Source of the DNA: Streptomyces hydrogenans
GTDB lineage: Bacteria > Actinomycetota > Actinomycetes > Streptomycetales > Streptomycetaceae
Length of the DNA stretch: 64,000 nt
Assembly (NCBI RefSeq): GCF_014656075.1
Contig: NZ_BNBS01000001.1
Span: 62,001 to 126,000, forward strand
Reading direction: 5' to 3'
The position numbers and the translations under genes were made by a program. The notes beneath the pieces were generated by a model. That model worked only from the letters and a program-made list of their open reading frames with translations. It was not told where the DNA came from and searched no databases. Positions within the stretch are counted from its first letter, which is position 1, and each line of letters starts with the position of its first letter. Shown one piece after another: positions 10,651 through 19,611 of this stretch.

Positions 10651-11867
10651 GCGCCCGCGCGGTGGTGACCGGCCTCGGCGTCGTCTCCCCCAACGGCCTG
10701 GGCCTGGAGGAGTACTGGCGCAACACCCTCGCCGGACGCAGCGCCGTCCGGGAGGTCACCCGCTTCGACGCCTCCTCCTACCCGTCCCGGCTCGCCGGCG
10801 AGATCGACGGCTTCGAGGCAGGGGAGCACCTGCCGGGCCGGCTGCTGCCGCAGACCGACCGGATGACCCGGCTGGCCCTGGTGAGCGCCGACTGGGCGCT
10901 CGCCGACGCCGGGGTGGAGCCGGACGACCTGCCCGACTACGCCGCGGGCGTGATCACCGCCAGTCACTCGGGCGGCTTCGAGTTCGGCCAGCACGAGCTG
11001 AAGGCGCTGTGGAGCAAGGGCGGGCAGTACGTGTCGGCGTACCAGTCCTTCGCCTGGTTCTACGCCGTCAACAGCGGCCAGATCTCCATCCGGAACAAGC
11101 TGCGCGGTCCGAGCAGCGTCGTCGTCAGCGACCAGGCCGGCGGCCTCGACGCCGTGGCCCAGGCCCGCCGCCAGGTCCGCAAGGGCACCTCGCTCGTGGT
11201 GTCCGGCGGCGTCGACGCCTCCCTCTGCTCCTGGGGCTGGGTCGCGCAGCAGGCCGGCGGTCGGCTCACCACCCGCCACGACCCGGAACGGGCCTATGTG
11301 CCCTTCGACGCCGAGGCGTCCGGACACGTGCCGGGCGAGGGCGGCGCGCTGCTCGTCGTCGAGGACGCGGAGCACGCCCGGCGCCGGGGCGCGCCCCGGG
11401 TGTACGGCGAGATCGCCGGGCACGCGGCGACGATGGACCCCCGGCCCGGCAGCGACCGCGCCCCGGGGCTGCGGCGCGCCGTCGAACTGGCCCTGGCCGA
11501 CGCGGGGGCGGCGCCGGGCGACGTCGACGTCGTCTTCGCGGACGCCGCCGCCGTCCCCGAACTGGACCGGATCGAGGCCGAGACGCTGGCCGAGGTGTTC
11601 GGCCCGCGCGGCGTGCCGGTCACCGCGCCCAAGACGATGACCGGCCGGCTCTACTCCGGGGCCGCGCCGCTCGACCTGGCGGCCGCCCTGCTGGCCCTGC
11701 GCGACGGCGTCATCCCGCCGACCGTGGCCACCCGGCCCGCCCCCTCCCACGCCCTCGACCTGGTCACCGGCGCGCCCCGCCCGGCACGCCTGCGCACCGC
11801 CCTCGTGCTGGCCCGCGGCCAGGGCGGCTTCAACTCCGCGCTGGTGGTCCGCGCGGCGGAGGACTGA
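10647..11867 (+). CDS. Chain-length factor (KS-beta)
   Basis: Partner of KS-alpha that primes the synthase and sets chain length. The 406-aa protein has the ketosynthase fold, but the active-site cysteine is replaced by glutamine, Q163 in [13 protein letters not shown], the hallmark of this family. A decaketide is expected if the cluster is a normal angucycline system, but chain length was not derived from gate residues here. It is coupled to KS-alpha by a 4-bp overlap; the ACP follows after 104 bp. Confidence 0.96.
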   Translation: MSARAVVTGLGVVSPNGLGLEEYWRNTLAGRSAVREVTRFDASSYPSRLAGEIDGFEAGEHLPGRLLPQTDRMTRLALVSADWALADAGVEPDDLPDYAAGVITASHSGGFEFGQHELKALWSKGGQYVSAYQSFAWFYAVNSGQISIRNKLRGPSSVVVSDQAGGLDAVAQARRQVRKGTSLVVSGGVDASLCSWGWVAQQAGGRLTTRHDPERAYVPFDAEASGHVPGEGGALLVVEDAEHARRRGAPRVYGEIAGHAATMDPRPGSDRAPGLRRAVELALADAGAAPGDVDVVFADAAAVPELDRIEAETLAEVFGPRGVPVTAPKTMTGRLYSGAAPLDLAAALLALRDGVIPPTVATRPAPSHALDLVTGAPRPARLRTALVLARGQGGFNSALVVRAAED

Positions 11868-11971
11868 CGCTCCCCGCCGGACCCGTCCCCACGACCGCCC
11901 CAGAGGCACCCCCGTACGCGGTGGGCCCTCCGCCTCCCGCACCCTCCGATCCCTCACCGAAAGGCCGCCCC

Positions 11972-12247
11972 ATGTCCTCCACCCTCCCCCCCTTCACCCT
12001 CGACGACCTGCGCCGCGTGCTGCGCGAGGCGGCCGGCGCCGACGAGGGCGTCGACCTCGACGGCGACATCCGCGACGCCGACTTCGACGCGCTCGGCTAC
12101 GAGTCGCTGGCCCTGCTGGAGACCGCCGGCCGGATCGAACGCGAGTGGGGCATCACGCTCGACGACGACACCCTCGGCGAGGCCCGCACCCCGGGCGCGC
12201 TCGTCGACGCGGTCAACGCCCACCTGTCCGCCGCCCGGGCCGCCTGA
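11972..12247 (+). CDS. Acyl carrier protein of the type II synthase
   Basis: Carries the growing polyketide. The 91-aa acidic protein has phosphopantetheine attachment serine S45 in LGYESLALLE, which replaces the more common LGxDSL with YES. The start ATG 11972 sits behind GAAAGG. It needs activation by a phosphopantetheinyl transferase; one is encoded at 235-975. Confidence 0.95.
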   Translation: MSSTLPPFTLDDLRRVLREAAGADEGVDLDGDIRDADFDALGYESLALLETAGRIEREWGITLDDDTLGEARTPGALVDAVNAHLSAARAA

Positions 12248-12258
12248 GGGAGCCGGAG

Positions 12259-13050
12259 ATGACCCAGCCGACCACCACCCCCCGCGTCGCCCTCGTGACC
12301 GGCGCGACCAGCGGCATCGGGCTCGCCGTCGCCCGGCTGCTCGCCGCGCAGGGCCACCGCGTCTTCATCGGCGCGCGCGGCGCCGAGAACGTCACGGCCA
12401 CCGTGAAGGAACTGCGCGCCGAGGGCCTCGACGTCGACGGCACCGTCCTCGACGTGCGCTCCGCCGAGGACGTGCGGGAGTTCGTGCGCGCCGCGGTCGA
12501 GCGCTTCGGCCCCGTCGACGTCCTGGTCAACAACGCCGGCCGCAGCGGCGGCGGGGTGACCGCCGACCTGGCCGACGAGCTGTGGGACGACGTCATCGAG
12601 ACCAACCTCACCAGCGTCTTCCGCGTCACCCGCGAGGTGCTGAACGCAGGCGGTCTGCGCGCCAAGGACCGCGGCCGCATCATCAACATCGCCTCCACCG
12701 CGGGCAAGCAGGGCGTCGTCCTCGCCGCCCCGTACTCCGCCTCCAAGCACGGCGTCGTCGGCTTCACCAAGGCGCTCGGCAACGAGCTCGCGCCGACCGG
12801 CATCACCGTCAACGCCGTCTGCCCCGGCTACGTCGAGACGCCGATGGCGCAGCGCGTCCGCCAGGGCTACGCCGCCGTCTACGAGACCACCGAGGACGCC
12901 GTCCTGGAGAAGTTCCGGGCCAAGATCCCGCTCGGCCGCTACTCCACCCCGGAGGAGGTCGCCGGACTCGTCGGCTACCTCGCCTCGGACACCGCCGCGT
13001 CCATCACCGCGCAGGCGCTCAACGTCTGCGGCGGCCTCGGCAACTTCTGA
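12259..13050 (+). CDS. Polyketide C-9 ketoreductase (ActIII-like SDR)
   Basis: Reduces the C-9 ketone of the nascent chain with NADPH and so sets first-ring folding. It is 263 aa with TGATSGIG at 14-21 and the catalytic S146, Y159 and K163 (YSASK). The loop NNAGRSGGGVTAD occupies the place of the PGG motif that governs stereochemistry in ActIII-type enzymes; here it is SGG, so a serine replaces the proline. Spacing of 11 bp from the ACP shows co-transcription. Confidence 0.93.
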   Translation: MTQPTTTPRVALVTGATSGIGLAVARLLAAQGHRVFIGARGAENVTATVKELRAEGLDVDGTVLDVRSAEDVREFVRAAVERFGPVDVLVNNAGRSGGGVTADLADELWDDVIETNLTSVFRVTREVLNAGGLRAKDRGRIINIASTAGKQGVVLAAPYSASKHGVVGFTKALGNELAPTGITVNAVCPGYVETPMAQRVRQGYAAVYETTEDAVLEKFRAKIPLGRYSTPEEVAGLVGYLASDTAASITAQALNVCGGLGNF

Positions 13051-13084
13051 TCACCCACCCACCCCTGCTTCCCGGGAGTCCACC

Positions 13085-14023
13085 ATGACCGTTCGCGAGG
13101 TCGAACACGAGATCACCGTGCGGGCCCAGGCCACCGAGGTGTACCGGCTGCTGGCCGACGTGGAGAGCTGGCCGCGCCTCTTCCCGCCCTCCGTCCACGT
13201 CGACCGCCTGGAGGCGCACGGCGACGAGGAGCGGATCCGGATCTGGGCCACCGCCAACGGCGAGGCCAAGAACTGGACGTCCCGCCGGGTCCTCGACCCC
13301 GCGGGGCTGCGCATCCGCTTCTGGCAGGAGGTCTCCTCGCCGCCGATCGCCGAGATGACCGGCACCTGGATCCTGGAGCCCGCCGGCGACGACGGGACCC
13401 GGGTCCGGCTGCTGCACACCTACCGCGCGATCGGGGACGACCCCGACGCGCTGGCCTGGATCGACGAGGCCGTCGACCGCAACAGCCGGGCCGAGCTGCC
13501 CGCCCTCAAGGAGAACCTGGAACGCGCCTCGCACGGCGACGAGCTGACCTTCTCCTTCGAGGACAGCGTCCGCGTCGAGGGCGCGGCCAAGGACGTCTTC
13601 GACTTCCTCAACGAGGCCGACCGGTGGACCGAGCGGCTCCCGCACGTCGCCTCCGTCACGTTCACGGAGACCACGCCCGGCCTGCAGACCCTGCGGATGG
13701 AGACCCGTACCAAGGACGGCTCCACCCACACCACCGAGTCGGTCCGGGTCGCCTTCCCCCACCACCGGATCGTCTACAAGCAGACCACCCTGCCGGCCCT
13801 GCTGGCGCTGCACACCGGCTACTGGCAGCTCACCGAGGACGCCGACGGCACCACCACCGCCACCTCCCAGCACACCGTGATCCTCAACGCCGACGCCATC
13901 CCCCGGGTCCTCGGCCCGGACGCCGGCGTCGCCGAGGCCCGGGTCCTCGTCCGCGAGGCGCTCGGCGGGAACAGCCGCGCCACGCTCGGCCTGGCCAAGC
14001 GGTACGCGGAAGAGCGGCGCTGA
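13085..14023 (+). CDS. Di-domain aromatase/cyclase (angucycline L-type)
   Basis: Closes and aromatises the first ring after C-9 reduction. The 312-aa protein consists of two SRPBCC/START-like halves: residues 1-150 (REVEHEITVRAQATEVYRLL, WTSRRVLDP) and 155-312 (FEDSVRVEGAAKDVFDFLN). The two-domain form is the one paired with reducing type II synthases. Members in known angucycline clusters include PgaL, LanF and JadD. The gene lies between the ketoreductase and second oxygenase in the same operon. Confidence 0.92.
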   Translation: MTVREVEHEITVRAQATEVYRLLADVESWPRLFPPSVHVDRLEAHGDEERIRIWATANGEAKNWTSRRVLDPAGLRIRFWQEVSSPPIAEMTGTWILEPAGDDGTRVRLLHTYRAIGDDPDALAWIDEAVDRNSRAELPALKENLERASHGDELTFSFEDSVRVEGAAKDVFDFLNEADRWTERLPHVASVTFTETTPGLQTLRMETRTKDGSTHTTESVRVAFPHHRIVYKQTTLPALLALHTGYWQLTEDADGTTTATSQHTVILNADAIPRVLGPDAGVAEARVLVREALGGNSRATLGLAKRYAEERR

Positions 14024-14025
14024 CC

Positions 14026-15258
14026 ATGGCCCCGCTCTCCCGCCCCGCCCCGGCGTACGCGGGCGCGCCCGAACGGACCGACGTGATCGTGGTCGGCGCC
14101 GGGCCGGTCGGCCTGCTGCTCGCCGGCGACCTGCGCCGGGCCGGCGTCCGGGTCACCGTCCTGGAACAGCTCACGGCGCCGGCCACCGCGTCACGGGCCT
14201 CGACGCTGCACACCCGCACCATGGAACTCCTCGCCGAGCGCGGGCTGCTCGCGCGGCTCGGCCCGCTGCCGCCCGGCGGCCCCGGCCACTTCGGGGGGCT
14301 CCCGCTCGACCTGCGGGCCGCCGCCCCCGGCCATCCGTACGCGGGCCAGTTCAAGTGCCCGCAGCCGCGCCTGGAAGCGGCCCTGCACGCGTGGGCGACG
14401 GGCCTCGGCGCCCGGGTCCGGCGCGGGCACGCGGTGACCGGGCTGCGTCAGTACGCGGACCGGGTGGTCGTCAGCGGGATCGAACTCGGCTCCGGACCGC
14501 GGCGGTTCGCCGCCTCGTACGTCGTGGGCTGCGACGGCGAGCGCAGCACCGTGCGCCAGCTGGCCGGCTTCGACTTCCCCGGCGACGACCCGTCGCTGGA
14601 GATGCTGCGCGCCGACGTGGCGGGCATCGGGGTGCCCAACCGGCGCTTCGAGCGCCGCCCGAACGGGCTGGCGACGGCCCACCGCTGGCCCGACGGGACG
14701 ACCCGGATCATGGTGCACGTGCACGGCTCGGTGCCCGTGCCCCGGACCGGGCCGCCGTCCTTCGACGAGGTCGTCGCCGCGTGGGCGAAGGTCACCGGCG
14801 AGTCCATCGGCCACGGCACCCCCGTCTGGCTCGACGCCTTCGACGACACCAGCCGCCAGGCCGCCCGGTACGTCAAGGGCCGGGTGATCCTCGCGGGCGA
14901 CGCGGCGCACACGCAGATGCCGGTCGGCGGCCAGGCCCTCAACCTCGGCCTCCAGGACGCCGCCGCCCTCGGGCACCGGCTCGCCGACCGGGTCACCGGC
15001 CGCGCGGCGGACGCGGGCCTGGAGGAGTACGAGCGGCTGCGCCACCGCGTCGGCGCCCGCACCCTCACCGGCATCCGCGCCCAGTCCCGGCTGCTGCTGG
15101 GCGGGCCGGAGGTGGAGGGCCTGCGCACGGTCATGGCCGAACTGCTCGACCTCGACTCGGCGGCCGGCTACCTCGCCCGCATCATCAGCGGCGTCGACCA
15201 CGAGCCCGACACCACCACCTCACCGACCCCCCTCCCCCACGAAGGAGTTGCCGCATGA
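14026..15258 (+). CDS. FAD oxygenase, angucycline PgaM/JadF/LanM type (oxygenase half)
   Basis: 410-aa FAD monooxygenase with GAGPVGLLLAGDLRRAG at residues 24-40, the DG motif GCDGERSTVRQLAGF and the FAD motif ILAGDAAHTQMPVGGQALN. It lacks the thioredoxin-like C-terminus of the first oxygenase. In PgaM this oxygenase is fused to a reductase; here the reductase is a separate gene coupled by a 4-bp overlap. In known pathways this enzyme acts on the early tetracycle (2,3-dehydration and C-12b hydroxylation). The start ATG 14026 is 2 bp after the aromatase stop. Confidence 0.87.
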   Translation: MAPLSRPAPAYAGAPERTDVIVVGAGPVGLLLAGDLRRAGVRVTVLEQLTAPATASRASTLHTRTMELLAERGLLARLGPLPPGGPGHFGGLPLDLRAAAPGHPYAGQFKCPQPRLEAALHAWATGLGARVRRGHAVTGLRQYADRVVVSGIELGSGPRRFAASYVVGCDGERSTVRQLAGFDFPGDDPSLEMLRADVAGIGVPNRRFERRPNGLATAHRWPDGTTRIMVHVHGSVPVPRTGPPSFDEVVAAWAKVTGESIGHGTPVWLDAFDDTSRQAARYVKGRVILAGDAAHTQMPVGGQALNLGLQDAAALGHRLADRVTGRAADAGLEEYERLRHRVGARTLTGIRAQSRLLLGGPEVEGLRTVMAELLDLDSAAGYLARIISGVDHEPDTTTSPTPLPHEGVAA

Positions 15259-16022
15259 CCCGGCTCACCGGCAAGACCGCGCTCGTCACCGGATCCAGTC
15301 GCGGCATCGGCCGTGCCGTCGCGGTGCGCCTCGCCCGCGAGGGCGCGCTCGTGGCCGTGCACTACGCGGGCAACGACGCCGCCGCCGAGGAGACCCTCCG
15401 GCTCATCGAGAAGGACGGCGGGCGCGGCTTCACCGTGCGGGCCGAGCTCGGTGTGCCGGGGGACGTGCACGAGCTGTTCCTCGCCCTGGAGACGGGCCTC
15501 AAGGAGCGGACCGGCACGACGACGCTGGACATCGTCGTCAACAACGCCGGCGAGACCAGCCAGAGCGGCATCGCCTTCGAGGACCTCACCCCGGAGCGGT
15601 TCGACCGGTTCTTCGCCGTCAACGCCCGCGCCCCGTACTTCCTCCTCCAGCGGGCGCTGCCGCAGATACCGGAGGGCGGACGGGTCGTGAACATCTCGTC
15701 CGGCCTCACCCGCGTCGCCAACCCCGACCAGGTCGCCTACGCGATGACGAAGGGCGCCATCGAGCAGCTGACCCTGCACCTGGCCCGGCTGCTGGCGCCG
15801 CGCGGGATCACCATCAACAGCGTGGCGCCCGGGATCACCGACAACGGCGGGGCGGTGTTCGACATCCCCGAGGCCGTGGAGCAGATGGCGGCGCTCTCCG
15901 CCTTCCGCCGGGTCGGCCGGGCCGGTGACGTCGCCGACGTGGTGACCTTCCTCGCGACCGACGAGGCCCGCTGGATCACCGGGTCCTTCGTCGACGCCAG
16001 CGGCGGGACCCTCCTCGGATGA
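15255..16022 (+). CDS. Short-chain reductase, angucycline LanV/PgaM-reductase type
   Basis: 255-aa SDR with TGSSRGIGRAVA, NNAGETSQ and catalytic serine in VVNISSG. The usual YxxxK is present as YAMTK. In angucycline pathways the matching enzyme (LanV, the reductase part of PgaM, UrdMred) reduces the C-6 ketone together with the preceding oxygenase. ATGA overlap with the oxygenase gene on one side and with the luciferase-like gene on the other. Confidence 0.85.
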   Translation: MTRLTGKTALVTGSSRGIGRAVAVRLAREGALVAVHYAGNDAAAEETLRLIEKDGGRGFTVRAELGVPGDVHELFLALETGLKERTGTTTLDIVVNNAGETSQSGIAFEDLTPERFDRFFAVNARAPYFLLQRALPQIPEGGRVVNISSGLTRVANPDQVAYAMTKGAIEQLTLHLARLLAPRGITINSVAPGITDNGGAVFDIPEAVEQMAALSAFRRVGRAGDVADVVTFLATDEARWITGSFVDASGGTLLG

Positions 16023-17056
16023 CGCCGCCGACCCCGCCCGCACCGGAGGAGCGGCACCCCGTGGACGTCGGTCTCCTCTTCGACCTGCGCAATCCCGATG
16101 CCTGGCACCGTCCCTGGGCCGACCACTACGCGCACACCCTGGAGCTGTGCGAGGAGGCCGACCGGCGCGGTGTCGGCGGACTCTGGTTCACCGAGCACCA
16201 CCTCTTCGAGGACGGCTACCTCCCGCAGCCGCTGACCTTCGCCGCCGCCGTCGCGGCCCGCACCCGGCGCGCGCGGATCGGCACGTCCGTGGTGCTGCCC
16301 GCGCTGCACCACCCGGTCGACCTGGCCGAACAGGCCGCCCTGGTCGACCTGATCAGCGGCGGCCGGCTCGAACTCGGCCTCGGCGCGGGCTACCGCCGCC
16401 CCGAGTACGCCCTGTTCGGGGCGGAGTTCGGGCGCCGCTTCCAGCACACCGAGCGGAACATCGCCGAGATCCTGCGGCTGTGGCGGGAGCGGGAGGTCAC
16501 CCCGGCCCCGATCCAGGACCCGCCGCCGGTGTGGGGCGGGTTCTACGGCCCGCGCGGCGCCCGCATCGCCGGACGGCTCGGACTCGGCCTGCTGCACATC
16601 GACCGCACCGTCCACGAGCACTACCTGAAGGGGCTGGCGGAGGGCGGGCACGCCCCGGAGACGGCCCGCGTCTCCGACCTGCTGCCGATCATCCTGTCGA
16701 ACGATCCCGAGGCGGCCTGGCAGCGCGTCGGCCCGCACCTGCTGCACCAGCTGAACTCGTACCGGCAGGGCGCCCTCCAGGGGACCGGTCTGGAGGGGCC
16801 GCCGCCGCTGACCCTGGAGGACCTGCGCGACCCCGACGCCGAGGACACCCGCGGCCTCCTCGACATCCTCACGCCCGAGGACGCCGCCGTCCGGATCGGG
16901 GAGCTGACCGCGGGGCTGCCCGTGCGCCACCTCATCTTCTGGGCGAGCATCGCGGGCATGCCCGACGACCTGGTCGCCGAGAACATCGAGCTGGTCACGG
17001 AGAGGCTGCCGCCGCTGCTCGCCGCCGGGCCCGCGGCCGGCCCCGCCCCCCGGTGA
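16019..17056 (+). CDS. Luciferase-like (LLM-class) monooxygenase
   Basis: 345-aa TIM-barrel flavin enzyme. Signatures are GGLWFTEHHLFEDGYLPQPL near the N-terminus, LGLGAGYRRPEYALFG mid-protein and a C-terminal RHLIFWASIAGMP. Family members use reduced FMN or F420. An FMN reductase gene lies three positions downstream in the same operon and could supply the reduced flavin. LLM enzymes are not part of the standard angucycline core, so this should be a tailoring or protective step. The reaction is unknown. Confidence 0.8.
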   Translation: MTPPTPPAPEERHPVDVGLLFDLRNPDAWHRPWADHYAHTLELCEEADRRGVGGLWFTEHHLFEDGYLPQPLTFAAAVAARTRRARIGTSVVLPALHHPVDLAEQAALVDLISGGRLELGLGAGYRRPEYALFGAEFGRRFQHTERNIAEILRLWREREVTPAPIQDPPPVWGGFYGPRGARIAGRLGLGLLHIDRTVHEHYLKGLAEGGHAPETARVSDLLPIILSNDPEAAWQRVGPHLLHQLNSYRQGALQGTGLEGPPPLTLEDLRDPDAEDTRGLLDILTPEDAAVRIGELTAGLPVRHLIFWASIAGMPDDLVAENIELVTERLPPLLAAGPAAGPAPR

Positions 17057-18336
17057 GCGGGGGCGCCACGGCGCGGGCCACCGGGACTCCCCCGGCGCAC
17101 GGCGGCTGGGACGTGCGGCACCGGGCGGTCCTGCTGGTGCTGTCCGCCAACATGATCCTCGACGCGATCGAGGTCTCGTTGGTCCTGGTGGCCCTGCCGG
17201 ACGTCCGTGCCGAGCTGGGCCTGTCGCCGCTGGCCGTGCAGTGGCTGATGAGCGGCTTCGCGCTGGGCTTCGCCGTCGCCCTGCTGACGGGGGCGCGGCT
17301 GGTGGCGCGGCTCGGCACCCGGCGGGTGTACCTGGCGGCGATGCTCGGCTTCGCCGTGGCGTCCGTGGCCGGCGGGTTCGCCGACGATCCCGTCACGCTC
17401 GTCGCCACCCGGGTGGTGAAGGGCCTGTGCGCGGCGCTCACCGCCCCGGCGGGCCTGGCCATCATCGCCGACGCGTTCCCCGAGGGCCCGGGCCGGCGGC
17501 GGGCCGTGTCCGTGTACGCGCTCTGCGGGGCGGCCGGGTTCACGGCGGGGCTGCTCCTGTCCGGGGCGCTGCTCCAGGCCGGCTGGCGCTGGACCCTGTG
17601 GTTCCCGGCGCCGCTGGCGCTGCTCGTCCTGGTGCCCGCGCTGCGGGTGCTGCCGCGCGACCGGCCGCGGGGGGCTCCGGCGGCTCCGGCCGTTCGCGTC
17701 CCGTCGGCGGCCCGGGCGCTGCGTGACGGGGTGCTGGTCCGTACGGCGGTGGGGGCGGCGGCGCTGAACGGCACGTACCACAGCGTGCTGTTCCTGGTGA
17801 CCCTGCACGTCCAGGAGAGGCAGGGCTGGCCTCCGTGGCTGAACGCCCTCGCGCTGCTGCCCGCGTGCGTGCCGCTCGCGGTCACGGTGCCGTTCGCCGG
17901 GCGGATGACCGCGCGGTGGGGCGTCGGACGGCTGATCGCGCTGGGCGCGGCTGCGCCCCTGGCCGGGTACGCGCTGCTGCTGGCCCGGCCGCGGCTCGCC
18001 CCGTACGCGACCGGCGTCCTGCCGGTGCTGCTGCTCGTGGGCGCCGGGTTCGTCCTGTCGTTCGCCGCGCTCAACATGCGGGCCGCCGCCACGGGGGCGG
18101 CCGAGGACCGGCCCGCCGCCCTCCGCGTCTACCAGGCGGCCGTGCAGCTCGGCGCCGTGGTGCTCCTGCCGGTGACGGGCGCGCTGCTGTCCGCCGGGCA
18201 CGGCGGACGGCCGGCCTTCGCCCTGCTCGCCGTCGCCGCGGCCGTCGGCCTGGCGGCGGCCGTCGCTCCCTTCCCCTCCCGCTCCGCCCCTTCTCCTTCC
18301 GCTTCGCCCTCCCCTTCCCGAAAGGACCGAGCATGA
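17053..18336 (+). CDS. MFS exporter within the polyketide operon
   Basis: 427-aa membrane protein with about 12-14 hydrophobic helices. MILDAIEVSLVLVALPDVRAELGLSPLAVQWLMSGF is cut-short DHA2-like N-terminus style (MILDAIEVSLVLVALPDVRA region at residues 34-53). LVARLGTRRVY is the loop-2 motif. It overlaps both neighbours by 4 bp. By position it should export the cluster product or an intermediate, in addition to the exporter at 23689. Confidence 0.8.
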   Translation: MSGGATARATGTPPAHGGWDVRHRAVLLVLSANMILDAIEVSLVLVALPDVRAELGLSPLAVQWLMSGFALGFAVALLTGARLVARLGTRRVYLAAMLGFAVASVAGGFADDPVTLVATRVVKGLCAALTAPAGLAIIADAFPEGPGRRRAVSVYALCGAAGFTAGLLLSGALLQAGWRWTLWFPAPLALLVLVPALRVLPRDRPRGAPAAPAVRVPSAARALRDGVLVRTAVGAAALNGTYHSVLFLVTLHVQERQGWPPWLNALALLPACVPLAVTVPFAGRMTARWGVGRLIALGAAAPLAGYALLLARPRLAPYATGVLPVLLLVGAGFVLSFAALNMRAAATGAAEDRPAALRVYQAAVQLGAVVLLPVTGALLSAGHGGRPAFALLAVAAAVGLAAAVAPFPSRSAPSPSASPSPSRKDRA

Positions 18337-18932
18337 CCACACCGCACCCCGATCTGTCCGTGGCCGTCATCACGGCCAGCGTCCGCGACGGGCGGCTCGG
18401 CCCGGCCGTCGCCGACTGGTTCACCGCCCGCGCGCTGACGCATCCCGGCCTGAGCGTCCGGACCGTCGACCTGCGGGAGACGCCGCTTCCCCTGACGCTG
18501 CCCGAACCGGGGCAGGAGCCGCCGGCCGAGGTGGCCGGGGTCAGGGACCGGCTGCGCGACGTGCTGGCCGACGCCGACGCGTTCGTGGTGGTGACGCCCG
18601 AGTACAACCACAGCTTCCCGGCCTCGCTCAAGAACGTGCTGGACTGGTTCCTCTCCGAATGGGCCGCCAAGCCCGTCGGGTTCGTCTCCTACGGCGGCCT
18701 GGCCGGCGGGCTGCGCGCGGTCGAGCAGCTGCGCCCGGTCTTCGCCGAGCTGCACGCCGTGACCGTGCGCGAGTCGGTGAGCTTCCACACCGCGTGGGAG
18801 CGCCTGGACGCCGAGGGGCGGGTCCTCGGCGACAAGGCGGCCGACGCCGCGGCGACCGCCCTCCTCGACCAGCTCACCTGGTGGGGGCGGGCCCTGCGGA
18901 CGGCCCGGCGGGAGCACCCCTATGGGACGTGA
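18333..18932 (+). CDS. NADPH-dependent FMN reductase
   Basis: 199-aa flavodoxin-like reductase. TPEYNHSFPASLKNVLDW at about residues 89-106 is the family signature, followed by VGFVSYGGLAGG for flavin binding. It probably supplies reduced flavin to flavin-dependent oxygenases in this operon: the luciferase-like enzyme and possibly the ABM-type protein with which it overlaps by 11 bp. The jadomycin pathway has a comparable helper (JadY for JadG); the equivalence is inference. Confidence 0.88.
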   Translation: MTTPHPDLSVAVITASVRDGRLGPAVADWFTARALTHPGLSVRTVDLRETPLPLTLPEPGQEPPAEVAGVRDRLRDVLADADAFVVVTPEYNHSFPASLKNVLDWFLSEWAAKPVGFVSYGGLAGGLRAVEQLRPVFAELHAVTVRESVSFHTAWERLDAEGRVLGDKAADAAATALLDQLTWWGRALRTARREHPYGT

Positions 18933-19611
18933 CGCGCTCCCGGCGCCCGCCGGGCCGGACCCGGGCCGTCCGGACGCGCGGGCCGTGTTCGTGACGCAGT
19001 GGTACGTGCCGGGGCGCGCGGCGGGGACACGGCTGCTCGACGAGCTGGCCGGCCGGTGGCGCGCCGCCCCTCCGCCGGACGGGCTGCTCTCCTTCCACGC
19101 GTACCTGAGCACGGACGACGACACGGTCCTCGTCTACGTGCAGGCGCGGGACCCGGAGGCGTACCGGCCCTTCGTCCGGTCGCTGGACGGGGCGGCCCGC
19201 GCCGAGCCGGTCGAGTACCGGCCGCGGCGCGGCGTCGTCCTCGCGTCCTCGCCCCGGCCGCCGGGGAGCGTGGTGGTGGCGAGCTTCGACGTGGACGGCG
19301 CCGAGCGCCAGGACCGCATCATCGAGTCCGTCCTCGGCGCGCTCGACGCGGCCCCCGCCGACCAGCACCGGGGCATGCTCAGCGCCCACTTCCACGCCAG
19401 CACCGACGGCAGCCGGGTCCTCAACTACGCGCGGTGGACGAGCGACGAGGCCCACGAGGCGTTCCTGGCGGGCGCCACCCGGCGGGCGACCCTGGGCGCG
19501 ACCGGCGCCACCCCCGGCGTACGGCCCATCGGTTTCAAGCGGTACCACCTGCACCACGCCCTCGACCTCCACCCCGTTCTCGATCCCCCTCTCGACAGGA
19601 GCAGCTCATGA
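18922..19611 (+). CDS. Tandem-domain antibiotic biosynthesis monooxygenase (ABM)
   Basis: 229-aa protein with two ABM-like ferredoxin folds. The first ends around FHAYLSTDDDTVLVYVQARD; the second contains AHFHASTDGSRVLNYARWTSDEAHEAF. The size and two-domain layout match the B-ring-opening oxygenases JadG, GilOII and AlpJ, which cleave the angucycline quinone ring in jadomycin, gilvocarcin and kinamycin. That function is suggested by context, not shown. A second protein of the same layout lies at 26169. ATG 18922 overlaps the reductase; the stop overlaps the next gene. Confidence 0.75.
   Translation: MGRDALPAPAGPDPGRPDARAVFVTQWYVPGRAAGTRLLDELAGRWRAAPPPDGLLSFHAYLSTDDDTVLVYVQARDPEAYRPFVRSLDGAARAEPVEYRPRRGVVLASSPRPPGSVVVASFDVDGAERQDRIIESVLGALDAAPADQHRGMLSAHFHASTDGSRVLNYARWTSDEAHEAFLAGATRRATLGATGATPGVRPIGFKRYHLHHALDLHPVLDPPLDRSSS

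Noticed and set aside
14355..16022. A single large oxygenase-reductase fusion as in PgaM
   Set aside because: The oxygenase frame ends at 15258 and the reductase starts at ATG 15255 in another frame, so they are two coupled genes.
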